Source: Topomyia yanbarensis (lineage: Eukaryota > Arthropoda > Insecta > Diptera > Culicidae). Taken from it: DNA of 64,000 nucleotides. Of the stretch, positions 12,201 through 22,430 are shown one piece after another; the stretch's first letter is position 1; the number at the start of each line of letters is the position of its first letter. The notes beneath the pieces were generated by a model, which was not told the DNA's origin, made no database searches, and saw only the letters and a list, made by a program, of their open reading frames with translations. Made by a program: the position numbers and the translations under genes. Location of the stretch: NCBI RefSeq assembly GCF_030247195.1, contig NC_080671.1, positions 99,063,845 through 99,127,844 on the forward strand, given 5' to 3'.

Positions 12201-15200
12201 CACAGAGAACAGACATCCATGATCGAACAAAAATATTTAGAAAACGTGTGTAAACATTTGAATTAATATTCGATAAACACTAGCGCCGCCACACCAACCT
12301 ATCCCAACTATCCGTCAAATCCATTCTGGAACCGGTTCGAAATCTGAATGGATTCAGTATGGAATCTTGCTCAAAGAAAACAACCGATTCCGACTCTATC
12401 GGTTGATGCATTTGAGCTGGAAATCCGAACCGGTTCTGGACTAGTTTGACTGGGTAGAGGAATAACCGCTGTCAACGACAGGTTTGGATATCCCAACTAC
12501 TTTCGAAACCGTTAGATATTTTACACAAGTTGAATGCTGAAGATGGACGACTGTGTTCTGTGATTATACTGTGTGCAATCGTCTGCAATCAGAACATCAC
12601 CGAACTTAGAGGTCCTCACTGGAGTCATCGTCTGCGAGGGCACATTTTAAGCTCCCGCTTTTCCAGAAAGTCCACAAATCGCTTACTTGTCTTCTAAATC
12701 TTCGTGTTAACAAAGTCTTCAAATTTACACATTTAAACTAGGGTGCCTTTAGTAAGAGATAGGTCAAGGAGCATTTAACTTATCCAACAAAGCAAAAATT
12801 TGACGAATTTCTATTTTGAATACGTACGATTTTTGATCGCTTTCTTCCAGTTCGAATTCTAATTAGTGACCTCTAGTCAAGTGCTGTTTCAAAATTGTCC
12901 AACGCCTGTCCAGAAAGAACAGGACGGTTTGATCAGTGAGAACAGTCGTTTATCGCGAGCATTGAAGTTGTATAAAATTCAATAATCTTTCCGAAGATAA
13001 TTGGGATATCACTTCTTACGGGGTTTGACTGAATTATCAGCTGATCAAATAGTGACTTGGAAATATGTCGGTCACTCGTTAGGATATGCTGGTGTAGTGG
13101 CGCTAGTGTTTTAATAGGTATTCGTTCGAATGTTTATTGTAAACTTATTAGTTCAAACATGGATGCCCAAATGATGCCGGATGCTGTAGAAGAGAAAATA
13201 TGGCAGGCAGCTAAGAGCTGACAAATATTAACAACAATAAAAGATGGTGGAACGAATTGGACGCTGGATTAGTTCAGTAGAGTGCCATTTGACCCAATAC
13301 CGCGGTCATTGATTTAAAATTTTGTGCAATACGACCGACTTTTCGTGAAGTGGATACCTTCTGTCAGATGGTGATAGGTTTAGGCATACGGAAGTCACCT
13401 ACCTTCAGTACCTTCATCTTCGCAATGCAGTTTTGCTTTCATTGAACATGTTAGCCCAAGCCGAACGGTTCGTTTTGCAGAACAATTTCAAACAAGTGGT
13501 TGAAAATGGAAACGTTAGAATTAAGATTCCTGTTTATATGATAAATGACTATATAGAGGTTAGGCTACATGACCTATTATCTCATACTCTACCTGAGCGA
13601 ATGTCAGTATGCATGTCGTAATATGGAGAAGTAGAATCCGTTACAACTGACACGTAAAGAAATCTCTTCCCGGGTATTCCTAACGCTATATTTTGAGGTG
13701 AGAATTCAGGTCGAAAGACCAATTCCCTCCAACTTATAGTCACTTAAACTCAAAACTCATGGAACTATTATTAAACAAAATCCGTTATGTAAGTACTGCA
13801 ATTAGATAGCACATCACTGAGAACCTTCCCAATCTTTGTTGAACATGTTGTAAGATATTTGGGATTGAAATATTGGACCATTTGCAGTATTGACGGAAAC
13901 AAAAAAATTCTGCACTTCGTTTGAGCCTTCTGTCAAAAAGCGTAATAAAACTCCTAACAAGCTATAGTTTGGGGTAAAGTTATTAACTACACTCTTCAAT
14001 TTTTTATAGGATTGAATTATTCAATTTGAGTGAAATAACGATTTGTATGAGCGGAGATGCAAATAACCCATTTCCCATACAAATTTGCATACAAAAAGAA
14101 CACAAAAAGTGCCATGCTGAAAATTGGCATAAGATGAGCCACTCTACTGTCTTTGACATCTTCCATGGTGAACTACATTTCAACTGCCGGGCTACGAAAA
14201 CCGTTGTCAGTTAATACACCTCGACATTCTTAACATCTTTTCTAGAGCCTTCTTTGTTTCGTTATATAGTAAGTTCTACCGGAGTGGACTGCTCTATAAT
14301 TCGAGCTCCACGGAATAACTTCCAACTGCGACTACCTTTCCGGAGAATCAACTACCATCGCCATCAACTTTAACTTGATGAGAAACATTTCAATTTCCAG
14401 TAAGTAGCTAAAGTTGGACGTGTGCGATGGGCAGGATGCGTTTCTAGAATACTGATCAGGATTCCTCTGGAAAAGTATACACTTTGAAGTGGGAGGTTAC
14501 AAAACGAAGAGGAGCTAGATGATCGGATCAATCGGAGCAGGATTTGTTTATTTGGGAGCAGAGAAAAGCCCTCTGGAGCTGAATATTGTTTTAATTTGCT
14601 CTCCAGCAGGCATACAACCTCCTCATCTTTTATAACAGATAACATTAATCCAAATGATACATTTCTCCACTTATTAATTGCAGCATTATCTTAGTAACTA
14701 GGAAAATTAGCACTAAACTAGACAGCTAGCAAGATAACGCAAGCTCAGAAACGGTTTCTTGGCAATATTACGGGTCAAATGAAAGTCGAAAACACTGGAA
14801 CAGCTTTTGAAAAAGTGACACATACTGGCGAAAGGTCCGTTATAACCGTATCTTGTTTTGGCTACCGGAATGCGACAAAATGACGGATTACGACGATGAA
14901 TATAATCTAAACATCCAACAGTTGTAAAAGTTCGGAGCAGTTGCTTCGAGATTGTGGCATATCGGCAATGAAAACTGCTTTCAAATCATCCCGCGGTATA
15001 GAGAGCAGATCGAGTTCAATAAGCTTACGGTGATCTAAAGCGCTCGATATGATCAGTGGGTCCCTCCATTGCGGTTGAAAAAGTGCGAAATGAAGTTTAT
15101 TTTGGGATCTTAGTAGGCTTCAAAATCTTTAACAGATGATTCCTCCTTGAGAGCCCTTTGTGAGATATTGTAGTCGAAATTCGCTTTCGTCTGTTTGCGA

Positions 15201-18200
15201 GTGCAAGATATATCCGAACACTTGGCTGCTTGCATAGCACCAATGTGGTTAATACGTGCATCTGGGACTGCAAGAATTCTGCGTCCTTGGAATTCCTGAT
15301 AAGGTTGAATAGCTTGAAATCGTCAGCAAACGCAAGTTTCATGCAGTCGTTTAAATAGAGCAAAAATGTAAATGATCCGAGATGACTACCTTAAGGGACT
15401 CTTGAGCTTTTCACGTTCGGTTAGGTACGAGTGAAGTCAATCAAGAAAATAACTTGGAAACTGTTTTCTGGTGATTAATTTTGTCAAAGGCTGCGATGAA
15501 GTATATGGCATCTATTTGTAGTCGTTCTTGCAAACATTGCCTGATTAAAGTTGTGTAGCTTACTATGTTTGTGAAGTCGTTGCTGGGAATCCGCGAAGAC
15601 CTAACAAACCGACAATAACATATTGATAGTACACAAAATCGATGTTTATCCGTGAGGGTCTGCAGCAATCCAAGAAAACCGCTGGCTTAGACACAGCACA
15701 TAATGCAGCTATTCCGCGATAGTTCGAAATAACGCGCTTTCGGTTGCTTTCTTGAACACTAGGAAAAAGTAGGATTTTTTCATAAATCAGGTAAACTTTC
15801 TGACAGCACAGAGTGCTTGAAAAGCATTGAAGGCGAAAGCTGGAGACTATTTGAGCAATTTTTCATTGCGCCAGATGGAATTCCATCAGGATCTGGACTA
15901 GCCGATAACTTCAGCTTAGAAAGTGTTCTGCTGACTGTAGCGGTTGTGGTTATACGGTGAGAGCCAACCCAGTAAGGTTCAGCCGAAAAATAAACCGAAG
16001 TTAGTTATAGTTAGAATCGGTTGTGTCACTGGAGCTGGAATGTTAACTAGAACCAGCCAGAGTTACGGCTCATTTCCGGTTGAACTTTATTGGGAATTAG
16101 AAAACGTAGAGGAACGACACTAACAGCTTCGGGGATCTCATTATCAGTTAAGATTTCTTCAAAAAGACGTTACTGAAATGTTGGCGAAATATCGAGCGGA
16201 GTTGCTGCTTGAGCCTCGTCCAGTGACATCTGAAATGGTGAACTAGCTTCGTTCCTTTGTTGCAGGATTTTACGAGCGGTGGATGATTCGAGGTAATTGA
16301 CCATGGACCAGGTGAATTGGAGAACTATTGTCGAAAAGATCAAATCCAATAGAAGAAAATGAGATTGGTAAGCCGTTGAGAAATTTGTCTCGTCTCTCGA
16401 TGTTGAATTATATTTCTTGTAGAAACGGCTTTAACCTGTTGTTAGTCAACAATTTTTACTGATTCCAATTGTTATTAGGTTCACTCTTTTTAGCACATTC
16501 AAATCTATGATTTGCATCGGAACTGACATTAAACAATTCTTATACCTTAATCTAAAAATTTATTTTCGAGTTGGAAAGAGGAGAGAGAGACGGAGAGGTA
16601 ATGTGATGGATAAATTGTGTGGTTTGTTTTCAATCTAACCTAAAAATTAATATTATTTGAACAAAAAAGGCCGGTGATTTTTGTGGCGGACATAACCGGA
16701 TTAACGTAGAATATACTGTCGATTTGGTTCTGCATCCTGAATTAATTTTGATAGTATTTTAATTCAAATTTAACAATCGATTCTGAAACCTGTTGATTCG
16801 TAACCATTCCAGCTGGAAATCAACCAAAAATCATTTGGAATTCCTAATGAAACTCCAAGCGCCAGTTTTTGCCGAATTTCCATATGCATCCGTGTATAAG
16901 TTTTACTCGGGGTTGAGTTGTCATCCGAAATTACCCCACCTTCAATGTGATTTTCGATATGGCCAGTGATGTGCTGCTGGGAAAAAATCCATCTTTTGGT
17001 GTTTTTATTTTTGGGTTTTAACCTGGTTTACCTAACCTGACCGAAACATTTTTTTCGTTTTATCGAATTTATGATGTTCATTTAATGTTTTTTGAGAACT
17101 TAGCATTTTCATTCACATGATTTGCAAAGCCTACTTCAAATATCTTAGAATGTAAAAATCGAATATTAAAATCAAGAGTAAAAATCGGACATAGTTACTT
17201 CAGCCTAAGAGTCCCAGTCACCGTGACAAGCAGAAAGTTAGCAAAAGTTGAGCAAAGCGAAATTGATGCTGGCAGAGTTTCTTCGAGCTTTTTGCGCGAG
17301 AATTCTGGCAAAGAATTCGCTCAAATGGAACAACCGTTTCTGACAGAAGCTGCTCACTTTTATCCAGTATCCAGCCATAAATGTACGGCCAAGATCTCTG
17401 TATGATTCCTGTCACATCTTTGTCAGAATTTTTGCTCGATTCGTGTTAAATTCTACCAGGTAGGAATTGCCAGGATCTTTGCACAGTTTATGTCCGAGTT
17501 ATGCCAGAGTTTTGCTCGGTTCCTGTCAAAATTTGCAAGAAAACGCGAGCGAAACCGAGTTCGCCCTAGCTCAACTAACCCGACAGGATACGCGCAGAAA
17601 TATGACAGGGCTGCCAAACCAAGACTGACAGAAATCTAGCAGAACGGTCTCTGCCAGAAAATTTGGTGACTGGGGTCGCTTGGAAAGTTCTCACTCGAAA
17701 AAAACAGTCAAACATGAACCTGTTGTAACGGCATTTAAATGAACCTCCAGTATAATTTGCTCACAGGAAAATCCGTATAACGTTTCATTCAAGATTAAGA
17801 GTCGGATAATGAATAATTATTTTTTATGGTTTTTATATTGAATTTTTTTTAATTGTCTCTTACATCGAAAAGCTCCTGTTCGATTTTTACGCATGAGTTT
17901 TACCATATTTTTACATTCTAGTATATTTTGTCCAAGCCCTTTTTATCCTGCTTGGGCTGTTCCACTTTTAATGAAATAAGGTAGGTATTGGCGAAACATG
18001 TAGTAAACACCTACTTAATTCGGTGAAAAATAATGGTGAGTGATATGCAGAAAGAGAGTGGTCTAGACATTCGTCATTCGGATGTACCACAATCGGAAAT
18101 CTCACCCATTGTAATCCACATTCTTTCAGTATCAACCGTATCAGAAACAGTAGAAATACGTTACGGTGGATTCACAGTAAGAAATGCAATAGACTTAGTT

Positions 18201-21200
18201 TGGAACGTGCTAGAAAATTTGTAAAGAATTGTGAGATCAGCGATCAGACAATGATTAAATCGACCTAGCCTTATCAGAATTTTCTGATTCAAGCAAAACT
18301 TGATGAAAATAATGCTAATAAAAATGTTGATAACAATGTATTCATATTCAATTATTAAAATATCAAACAATTACAAAAAATTCAATCTTTCTTTCCCTGA
18401 AAAAAAACCGGGAAAAAACCTTGGGTTTCCTCCCAAACATTATAAAAGACCCGATTTGGTACATCACTGTTATATGTCTGATTTTAAAGATGCCGAAGTA
18501 TGTGCAAAATCAATTCACGCCAATCTACCATTACATTTCTAAAGCGGTGACTGACCAATCATCTATGCACGATTCTGCTGCTGTTTTCCTATCTTGTCGT
18601 CGGTTCCCTCTACTTATCATTGGTAGAGGTATCTCACATTCATATTTGCATTTTATTTCTATGTGGTGAACTTTTTGCTACTGGTTTGGGTATAGCGAGA
18701 CCAACCGTTATTATAGCTGCTGTTGGTTTAGAAATTATTTCGGACTTTAGAAAATATTGTGTAGTATAATATTTATAAATGTCATACGCATTACCTTATT
18801 TAATTCGAAAAGAGTGCGATTATTTTCGACAAAAGAGTACAGAATTTTCGTCTTTTGGCATAACGGGATTATACACGTTTGAAAAATCACGGTACTTTTA
18901 AAATTTTGAAACTCTATATTGATTGGTTAAAAGTCTTCTACTTCAACATCATTATAAAACTAATTCCTCGCGCTACCCAAAAACCCACACAAATTTGTCA
19001 ACTGTTCACTCGCATCCGAGGGCAATCAAAATTCCCCCGATCAACCACACTGCTACCTATCATTTGGAAAATATTTCTTCATCAAGAGGAAAAATTTCAA
19101 TCCCACGCAAATGAATCGGTTATGCAATCCCGGTGGGACCGTTCGCAGCAGTACGCAGCCAGCAGCGTTCGGAGCGGTTCTCACACACACTGGCTTCTAT
19201 TTTTAGCAGCCGCCCGTAGAGAAAGCGGGAGGCAGAATGAGAGAGCCGCGCGCGCAAGATTGCACAAGTCGGAATTTTCTCGCGCACCCGCTGCCGACGC
19301 TGCTGTTCCTCACCCGTCAGCCTAGATCTAATTGACCAAATTTGAAGCATCGGAGCCAGTGGGAAGGAAAATTTTCGCGCTAGATGTAGGTATTTTTAAA
19401 CTTTCAACAAATTTCAAACACTGGTCCATCGTTTCGTTTCTAGATGACGATGGTGCACGCTGCTTACTCAACAGAGAGAGACTGGCACATCGATTGGTTG
19501 AGTTATTTGCATGGCCACTGCTTTCCTCGATCCGTTAGGCAAGGTGGAAAATCGCTAGTAGAATTTTCTCGGAGCTTAGTCACGGTAGGTTGGGAAAAAT
19601 TTCAATTTGATCGATTGATTTTTTTCAGAAAATTCACTCTTATCTATGATCGTTTGGTGCAGGGCTAGTATTGACTTATTTGTTCTACTGGAAATTGTAG
19701 AAAAAACTAAGCTTCAATCACTATCGGTTACTGATTTACCTCGTCACTGGGAATATAGTTTTTCAAATTCACTGAGTTATTCAGCTCAGGTTCGCTCGTA
19801 GTCAATGTTCAGGAAAGTCACTTCCTTAATAACTGCTAACACGGTAGAATTACCAACTAAAACTAATCAACCACTGAACTAAAACCAAATTGTGAATTCT
19901 TAGCAAGCCTTGAAAGAGAGCAAGGATCCCTATCACTAGACACGATCTACAACCGCCGAGACTCGTTGTCGAATTGAACAGGCTCAGTTGCCGATCGGAT
20001 TGATCAAGTGGCGGCCACGGATTAGCCGAAAGCACGAAGTGCTACCCGAACACGAAGGATCGTACTAGCTCCCGTGCATGACTCATGTCTATGTACTGTC
20101 GCTCGCTCGCTCCCAGCCGAAAGGGGGTTGAGGACACGGACACACAGATACGCACACGTACATAAGAGCGGCAGCAGATCAACCTAACCCTGCGGGGGAA
20201 GGGTCGCGGTTCTCGCTCGGCACGACGATGCGTTTCGAAGTTTCTATTTCTGAAGGAGGTCAGCCCCAAATGGGGCAGCCAGTGTGTGATATCTATTCAC
20301 GTAACCGGGCTCGATCGCGATCGGTACAATCATCGCCGTGTCTGCCCTGTTACGGACATTCGGACCGGTATCCGAAAATTCGGTGCGCCGGCGCGTGCGC
20401 AGAGTATACGGCACACGTGTGTGCGCGAATACGCATGACAGTGCACGGAGCGCGTAAGAACGCAACACTCTTCTCCACTTTCCAAGTGTTTTGCGAATAT
20501 TGTCCAAGAAAATTTCGGAATGTATGTGTTCCTTCGTAGGCAATCCGTGGTCGAGCTATTTTTGGATAACAATTTTTATTTCATTCGTACGACTGTGCCA
20601 GATTAGACGGCAAGAGATTCTCATTCACAATTCACTGGCAGAACGAATTCACGATTTGCAGTTATGTAACGTGCAAGGAATGTTCATGTAATGTCCCACT
20701 TTCGCGCGATTAATTATCGCTCGCGAAAGTCACGAATGAGTTGAACTGTAGATCAAAAAGCGCCTACTATCACTGATTGAAACATCATTTTCGCCACTTC
20801 TCATACTAAATCACTTATCACCGTGAAAAGTCCATAATATCACGCAATTCGGTTTCACTTTCAGGTCCCAACAGGCACTTTTTGAATGTTCTACAACTAT
20901 TCGTTTTTTTTCGCCAAAAATCACAATTGTCCTGCAAAAACCAGATCTCAGCTTATCCACAATAATCCAGCAGATCCAGGCGTACAACGAAATAATTCCT
21001 CAAGTTGCACACAATCGATGATGTAATCCGTTATCAATGCAATATCGACTGAAAACTAGGCCCCACCGACAAAATGGGGTCACACACAGCTCCTCAACCA
21101 CAAACGGGCAGGTATATGTCCCTGTCTCTCTCTCTCCCTCTCTCTCTCTGATCTTCCCGTAGGACTCTAAGAAATGAATAGGTTTGATGTTATCACTTAC

Positions 21201-21220
21201 GCGTTCGAAAGCCGTTCTAA
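143..21220 (-). CDS. Mhc: Muscle myosin heavy chain gene, 5' half (partial)
   Basis: Whole-gene entry; exons are listed separately. The conceptual protein starts [20 protein letters not shown] and runs through the SH3-like N-terminal domain, the P-loop GESGAGKT (about residues 180-187) and switch I NDNSSRF (238-244, completed by the next exon's Gly). This is conventional muscle myosin II, the actin-activated ATPase motor of thick filaments. All splice borders are GT-AG and all phases agree: exon 2 to 3 phase 0, 3 to 4 phase 0, 4 to the next exon phase 0, then phase 1 into exon 7. Two exon 3 and three exon 7 versions match the mutually exclusive splicing known for insect Mhc, where one gene makes all muscle isoforms. 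The window holds codons 1 to about 333 of a family that is usually about 1,950 residues; exon 8 onward lies beyond position 1. Confidence 0.96.
466..569 (-). CDS. Mhc: Mhc alternative exon 7, second version
   Basis: 104 nt between CTGCAG and GTAAGA, with the same phases as the other versions. It encodes (E)[20 protein letters not shown] then [14 protein letters not shown], very close to the fly version with [20 protein letters not shown]. The last eight codons are nearly identical to the copy at 7562-7665, which suggests a fairly recent exon duplication or gene conversion. Confidence 0.95.
880..1075 (+). repeat. Repeat family B, copy 1
   Basis: Shares a long block with 23600-23790 (same strand) and 10857-11140 (opposite strand). 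The core carries phased GTCCAACG motifs (CGTCCAACGTTGGT). Translated, all three copies read like GRLLNxYLDVVQRWxxERPS, but stops and frameshifts differ, so the likeness reflects shared DNA and not coding selection. Probable MITE; ends not resolved. Confidence 0.55.
1127..1314. repeat. Foldback repeat family A, copy 1
   Basis: Begins near CCCAGTTAGTTAAACCC and ends TTTGACCGGGTA, so its outer ends form an inverted repeat. Inside are GAACCGGTTC and an inner hairpin built from AGCTCAAATGCAAAAACCG and its near-complement. Matching copies lie at 23838-24005 and 12303-12457, with a partial one at 6220-6275. Confidence 0.65.
3870..4226 (-). CDS. Unrecognised 118-codon ORF in Mhc intron
   Basis: Reads [20 protein letters not shown] and continues through a hydrophobic stretch ([20 protein letters not shown], about residues 22-41) that could cross a membrane. 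I recognise no domain. It lies inside an Mhc intron with no promoter or splice context I can name and is flanked by degraded sequence. It could be a transposon relic or a chance frame. Confidence 0.15.
   Translation of the reverse strand: MLRIDNTLTNFDLDRNSVSFMGVIPLSIYTIIMVPLLLIAVPKLAKNLTLFHLVTAADFLPDHELAKLTLRKFGLKHFNDTASTKLPAFRTKEVIIIVRKPGDSYTNMTLIRQYNETI
4390..4515. repeat. Short diverged tandem repeat
   Basis: Two units of about 67 bp, each with TTTTAGTCAC, then ATATTCATGA, then CCACGATTT or ATCACGGTTT. A third, weaker unit may follow. Intronic; no function suggested. Confidence 0.45.
7058..7126 (+). CDS. Possible first coding exon of a nested plus-strand gene
   Basis: ATG at 7058 in the context GCAAAATGTCC opens 23 codons ([23 protein letters not shown]) that run straight into a consensus donor GTATGT at 7127. 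The upstream 250 bases are more GC-rich and complex than the rest of the intron and could be a 5' untranslated region. I do not recognise the protein and see no matching acceptor exon downstream. It could be the 5' exon of a gene nested in Mhc, a captured exon, or chance. Confidence 0.25.
7562..7665 (-). CDS. Mhc: Mhc alternative exon 7, first version
   Basis: 104 nt between AACCAG and GTAAGA, entering in phase 1 and leaving in phase 0. It encodes (E)[20 protein letters not shown] then [14 protein letters not shown]. In Drosophila, exon 7 is chosen from four alternatives and forms part of the lip of the ATP pocket. This copy lies 371 bases downstream of the preceding exon, while the other two versions lie about 7 kb further along the transcript. 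Confidence 0.95.
8037..8199 (-). CDS. Mhc: Mhc constitutive motor exon before exon 7
   Basis: 163 nt between CCCTAG and GTAATA. It encodes [40 protein letters not shown] and [14 protein letters not shown] plus one base, so it leaves in phase 1. The first Gly completes switch I (NDNSSRFG). [14 protein letters not shown] is among the most conserved stretches of the myosin head. The phase-1 exit matches exactly the two extra bases at the start of every downstream exon 7 version, which confirms the borders. Confidence 0.97.
8274..8654 (-). CDS. Mhc: Mhc constitutive motor exon: P-loop and switch I
   Basis: 381 nt (127 codons, phase 0 in and out) between CCACAG and GTAAGT. It encodes [20 protein letters not shown] through the Walker A/P-loop GESGAGKT (exon residues 63-70, protein about 180-187) and ends NDNSSRF. 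Switch I is completed by the Gly of the next exon. It also holds the conserved EAFGNAKT segment and the loop 1 region ([15 protein letters not shown]), which varies between myosins and influences nucleotide release. There is no stop or frameshift, so this is a functional motor exon. The fly splits or groups this region differently, so I avoid a strict exon number. Confidence 0.98.
9280..9423 (-). CDS. Mhc: Mhc alternative exon 3, second version
   Basis: A 144 nt exon between CTGCAG and GTAAGT. It encodes [20 protein letters not shown], then [20 protein letters not shown] and RYRAKLIY. The KKDL and [13 protein letters not shown] blocks resemble the fly 3b type. Both alternatives end in KLIY and join in phase 0 to TYSGLFC of the next exon, so choosing one or the other keeps the frame while including both would add 48 residues. 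The intron between the two copies is only 142 bases, which favours mutual exclusion by steric or RNA-structure means; this last point is inference. Confidence 0.95.
9566..9709 (-). CDS. Mhc: Mhc alternative exon 3, first version
   Basis: A 144 nt exon (48 codons, phase 0 at both ends) between CTAGCAG and GTAAGT. It encodes [20 protein letters not shown] and, further on, [14 protein letters not shown]. It has the same length and register as the exon at 9280-9423 and differs from it at roughly a third of residues, mostly in the first third and last few positions. In Drosophila, exon 3a and 3b are mutually exclusive and encode part of the motor near the SH3-like domain, tuning the cross-bridge cycle. 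Position next to exon 2 corresponds to fly 3a. Confidence 0.95.
9993..10293 (-). CDS. Mhc: Mhc exon 2: start codon and SH3-like N-terminal domain
   Basis: Coding part is 10199-9993 (69 codons). It starts [20 protein letters not shown] and ends at GLPGGE before the donor GTAATG. The segment from about residue 35 ([20 protein letters not shown]) is the small beta-barrel domain at the N-terminus of class II myosins. The start is chosen by homology to insect Mhc (MPKP...) and by the CAAAATG context. The 5' untranslated part probably begins at 10293, after a long pyrimidine tract ending CAACAG (10325-10294). A TTATTAG acceptor nearer the ATG is a weaker alternative. Confidence 0.97.
10855..11140 (-). 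repeat. Repeat family B, copy 2
   Basis: Minus-strand copy of the repeat at 880-1075 and 23560-23790. It shares the GTCCAACG block (here truncated by a small deletion) and the upstream AAATTGTTCAAAATATTT-like segment. The 94-codon frame over it carries the same [16 protein letters not shown] tail but no known domain. Confidence 0.5.
11149..11957. mobile_element. MITE-like element with CATTAGGGCCT ends
   Basis: The left end reads TTCATTAGGGCCTTAATCGC. The right end, inverted, reads TTCATTAGGGCCTAAGTCGC at 11938-11957. The interior has repeated GCCCATTTACC and GCGCCCTTC motifs in tandem (about 11510-11740). No transposase. A weaker relative may lie at 24196-24360 (CCTAATGAAAG and CATATTAGGC). 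Confidence 0.55.
12278..13118. repeat. Inverted repeat pair around CACTAGCGCC
   Basis: AACACTAGCGCCGCCACACC at 12276-12295 is matched in inverse by GGTGTAGTGGCGCTAGTGTT at 13091-13110. Similarity extends into TATCC on the inside and loosely into flanking AT-rich sequence. The interior starts with a family A foldback copy. It may be a degraded DNA transposon; no coding sequence recognised. Confidence 0.4.
12303..12457. repeat. Foldback repeat family A, copy 3
   Basis: Carries the family hallmarks: CATTCTGGAACCGGTTCG on the left, the central TCGGTTGATGCATTTGAGCT arm, GGAACCGGTT-type sequence on the right and the terminal TTTGACTGGGTA. Confidence 0.55.
15060..16250 (-). pseudogene. Decayed reverse transcriptase relic, Jockey/I-like
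   Basis: Reading leftward, reverse transcriptase motifs appear in family order but in broken frames: [11 protein letters not shown] near 15890, [13 protein letters not shown] near 15720, [16 protein letters not shown] with [15 protein letters not shown] (15590-15460, motif around the first catalytic Asp), then [11 protein letters not shown] (about 15340-15310), the FADD form of the catalytic box. About 60 residues between AFDKINH and FADD are missing. The NYRGI and YTDLKAAFD-like blocks are typical of Jockey and I-type elements. Dead copy in Mhc intron 1. Confidence 0.75.
17213..17674. mobile_element. MITE with CCCAGTCACC ends
   Basis: The left end CCCAGTCACC is mirrored by GGTGACTGGG at the right end. 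The interior is unlike its surroundings, with repeated TGACAG and CTGGCAGA or TGCCAGA motifs. No coding capacity and no obvious target duplication. Confidence 0.5.
19197..19206 (+). promoter_or_regulatory. Consensus MEF2 site in Mhc intron 1
   Basis: CTATTTTTAG fits YTAWWWWTAR at all ten positions. It lies in a GC-rich, low-repeat island (19110-19340) two kilobases inside intron 1, where fly Mhc has muscle enhancers. MEF2 drives muscle structural genes. In AT-rich DNA such sites also occur by chance; the island context raises the odds. Confidence 0.35.
20040..20480. other. GC-rich complex island in Mhc intron 1
   Basis: CpG- and GC-rich and free of repeats, unlike the rest of the intron. Several short open frames overlap on both strands, which is expected of GC-rich DNA. 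It holds TGACTCA at about 20081. Position about 0.8-1.2 kb downstream of the promoter makes it a candidate enhancer; no protein is recognised in it. Confidence 0.3.
21201..21220 (-). other. Mhc: Predicted non-coding exon 1 of Mhc
   Basis: On the minus strand a TATA box at 21250-21245 is followed about 30-32 bases later by the likely start region (about 21218-21222). The sequence then runs to a perfect donor: exon end at 21201, with GTAAGT at 21200-21195. Insect Mhc genes have a short non-coding first exon and a long first intron, which fits a jump to the acceptor before exon 2 at about 10293. The 5' end is inferred from TATA spacing only. An exon of about 20 nt is short, so the real start may lie further upstream. 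Confidence 0.5.
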
Positions 21221-21250
21221 CCGAAAAATGTGTGGAACTTGCTTTTTATA
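21201..21250 (-). promoter_or_regulatory. Mhc: Mhc core promoter (TATA box and start region)
   Basis: Minus-strand TATAAAAAG begins at 21250. The start region (CGGTTAG, about 21223-21217) lies at canonical distance, and GTAAGT follows directly. Strong TATA promoters are typical of highly expressed muscle structural genes. It is the only TATA element followed by a donor that I found upstream of exon 2. Assignment to Mhc is inferred from orientation and position. Confidence 0.6.
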
Positions 21251-22430
21251 CGGCGCAATTTGATCGCCTGTTGAATGCCCGGGATTTGCCTCCCGATTTG
21301 GTTGCACACCAGCATATTTTCCTATGTACCTCACACACACCGGGACCCAATTGGTCACGCGGTACATAGGACCCGAGCACGCACACAAATCGGTAGAAAT
21401 GTGCGGGAATTTACGCTCGCATAGATTTTCGCACATTTTCACCACCGGCGGCGCAGGATTACGAAAAACGCCATACACGTCATACGTGCGTTCGGCAGTG
21501 TCTCGGAGTCTAGTCACCTTTGAGCGATCAAGCCTCGGCGGTACCCACACATCGATAGATAGGGGGACCTACTATGATCGCACATCGAACCACCGACTTG
21601 ATCCCGAACCACCCAAAACATCAGCAGGTTGGGAAAATGTCCCAGCAAAATCCGTTACGCCGACCGCAGTGGCAGACCTAGCCCACGCTCTGATGTTTGC
21701 TGCCGGCCCTTTGCTAGTTGCTTTCGTTCCACTGGCGCGAACTGACGCACGTTGGACCTTGTGTCCGCCGATCGTAAATCATCTATTTTTTACGGGAAAA
21801 AACATTCGCAGCCACTGTTCCGGGAAACATACATTTTTAGAAGTGTCCAGCCTGCACTCTAGCCCAAAACCCACAGTGTCATACCGTCGCCAATCAGCAT
21901 ATTAACCAATACCAGACCCCCGGAGCATCAGCGATCATTCATTTGACCATCAACCCATCAACATAGCAGCCCATTACGTGTCCGTCGGTACCTCTACAAC
22001 ATCGCACGTAACTGGCAACCTCAAAGGGACTCTATTTTTATTCTCGATCGTCCCAAAACGTCGGAACGCCACCACCGGTTATTGTTAAATTGTTTTACTT
22101 CTCGTGGAATGTATGTGCGAGGACACCGAACGAACGGACAGAAATAAAAAAAAAGCTATGGTACTCGACATAGAACAGCAGTACACATTTGTACATAGAA
22201 ACGACAAAAGAGTGTAAGAGTGCCGCCAACAAACCGACCGATGACCACCCACTCACTTAACAGAAAAAAAAGCGCTGCCATTATTCGTACCGGCAGCCGG
22301 CTGTTGGCAGAAGAAGAAAATTTCGAAAAAGTGGTGTTGATGATGACCGCATACTTGAGCGATGAATACCCAGCTATCACCGTTCGCTAAACCGGTGGAC
22401 AGTCGCACAGTAGCCTCCTCTAAAAATAAC
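21251..22430. other. Mhc upstream flank
   Basis: GC-richer, low-repeat sequence directly upstream of the TATA box. It contains a near-consensus MEF2 site (CTATTTTTAT, 22032-22041) and a consensus one at 22420. A 193-codon open frame on the plus strand (21324-21905) has no recognisable domain and is probably chance. Likely proximal promoter. Confidence 0.4.
22420..22429 (+). promoter_or_regulatory. Consensus MEF2 site upstream of Mhc
   Basis: CTAAAAATAA fits YTAWWWWTAR at all ten positions, about 1.2 kb upstream of the predicted start. MEF2 regulates Mhc and other muscle genes in insects. Site function is inferred from consensus and position only. Confidence 0.4.

Larger units (their letters stand above)
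10294..21200. other. Mhc first intron (about 10.9 kb)
   Basis: Bounded by the GTAAGT donor at 21200 and the CAACAG acceptor at 10294. Holds a repeat B copy, two or three MITEs, a Jockey/I-type reverse transcriptase relic and, toward exon 1 (19110-19340 and 20040-20480), two GC-rich low-repeat islands that look more conserved than the surroundings. In flies the first Mhc intron holds muscle enhancers. Stretches 11958-12270, 13400-15050, 16250-17200 and 17680-19100 show nothing I recognise. Confidence 0.6.

Noticed and set aside
18879..19325. 148-codon plus-strand frame in Mhc intron 1
   Set aside because: Low-complexity, Arg/Ala-rich tail arises from a GC-rich island; no splice context or domain.
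21324..21905. 193-codon plus-strand frame upstream of Mhc
   Set aside because: No recognisable domain, GC-rich DNA with an overlapping 117-codon minus frame, and it lies where the Mhc proximal promoter is expected.
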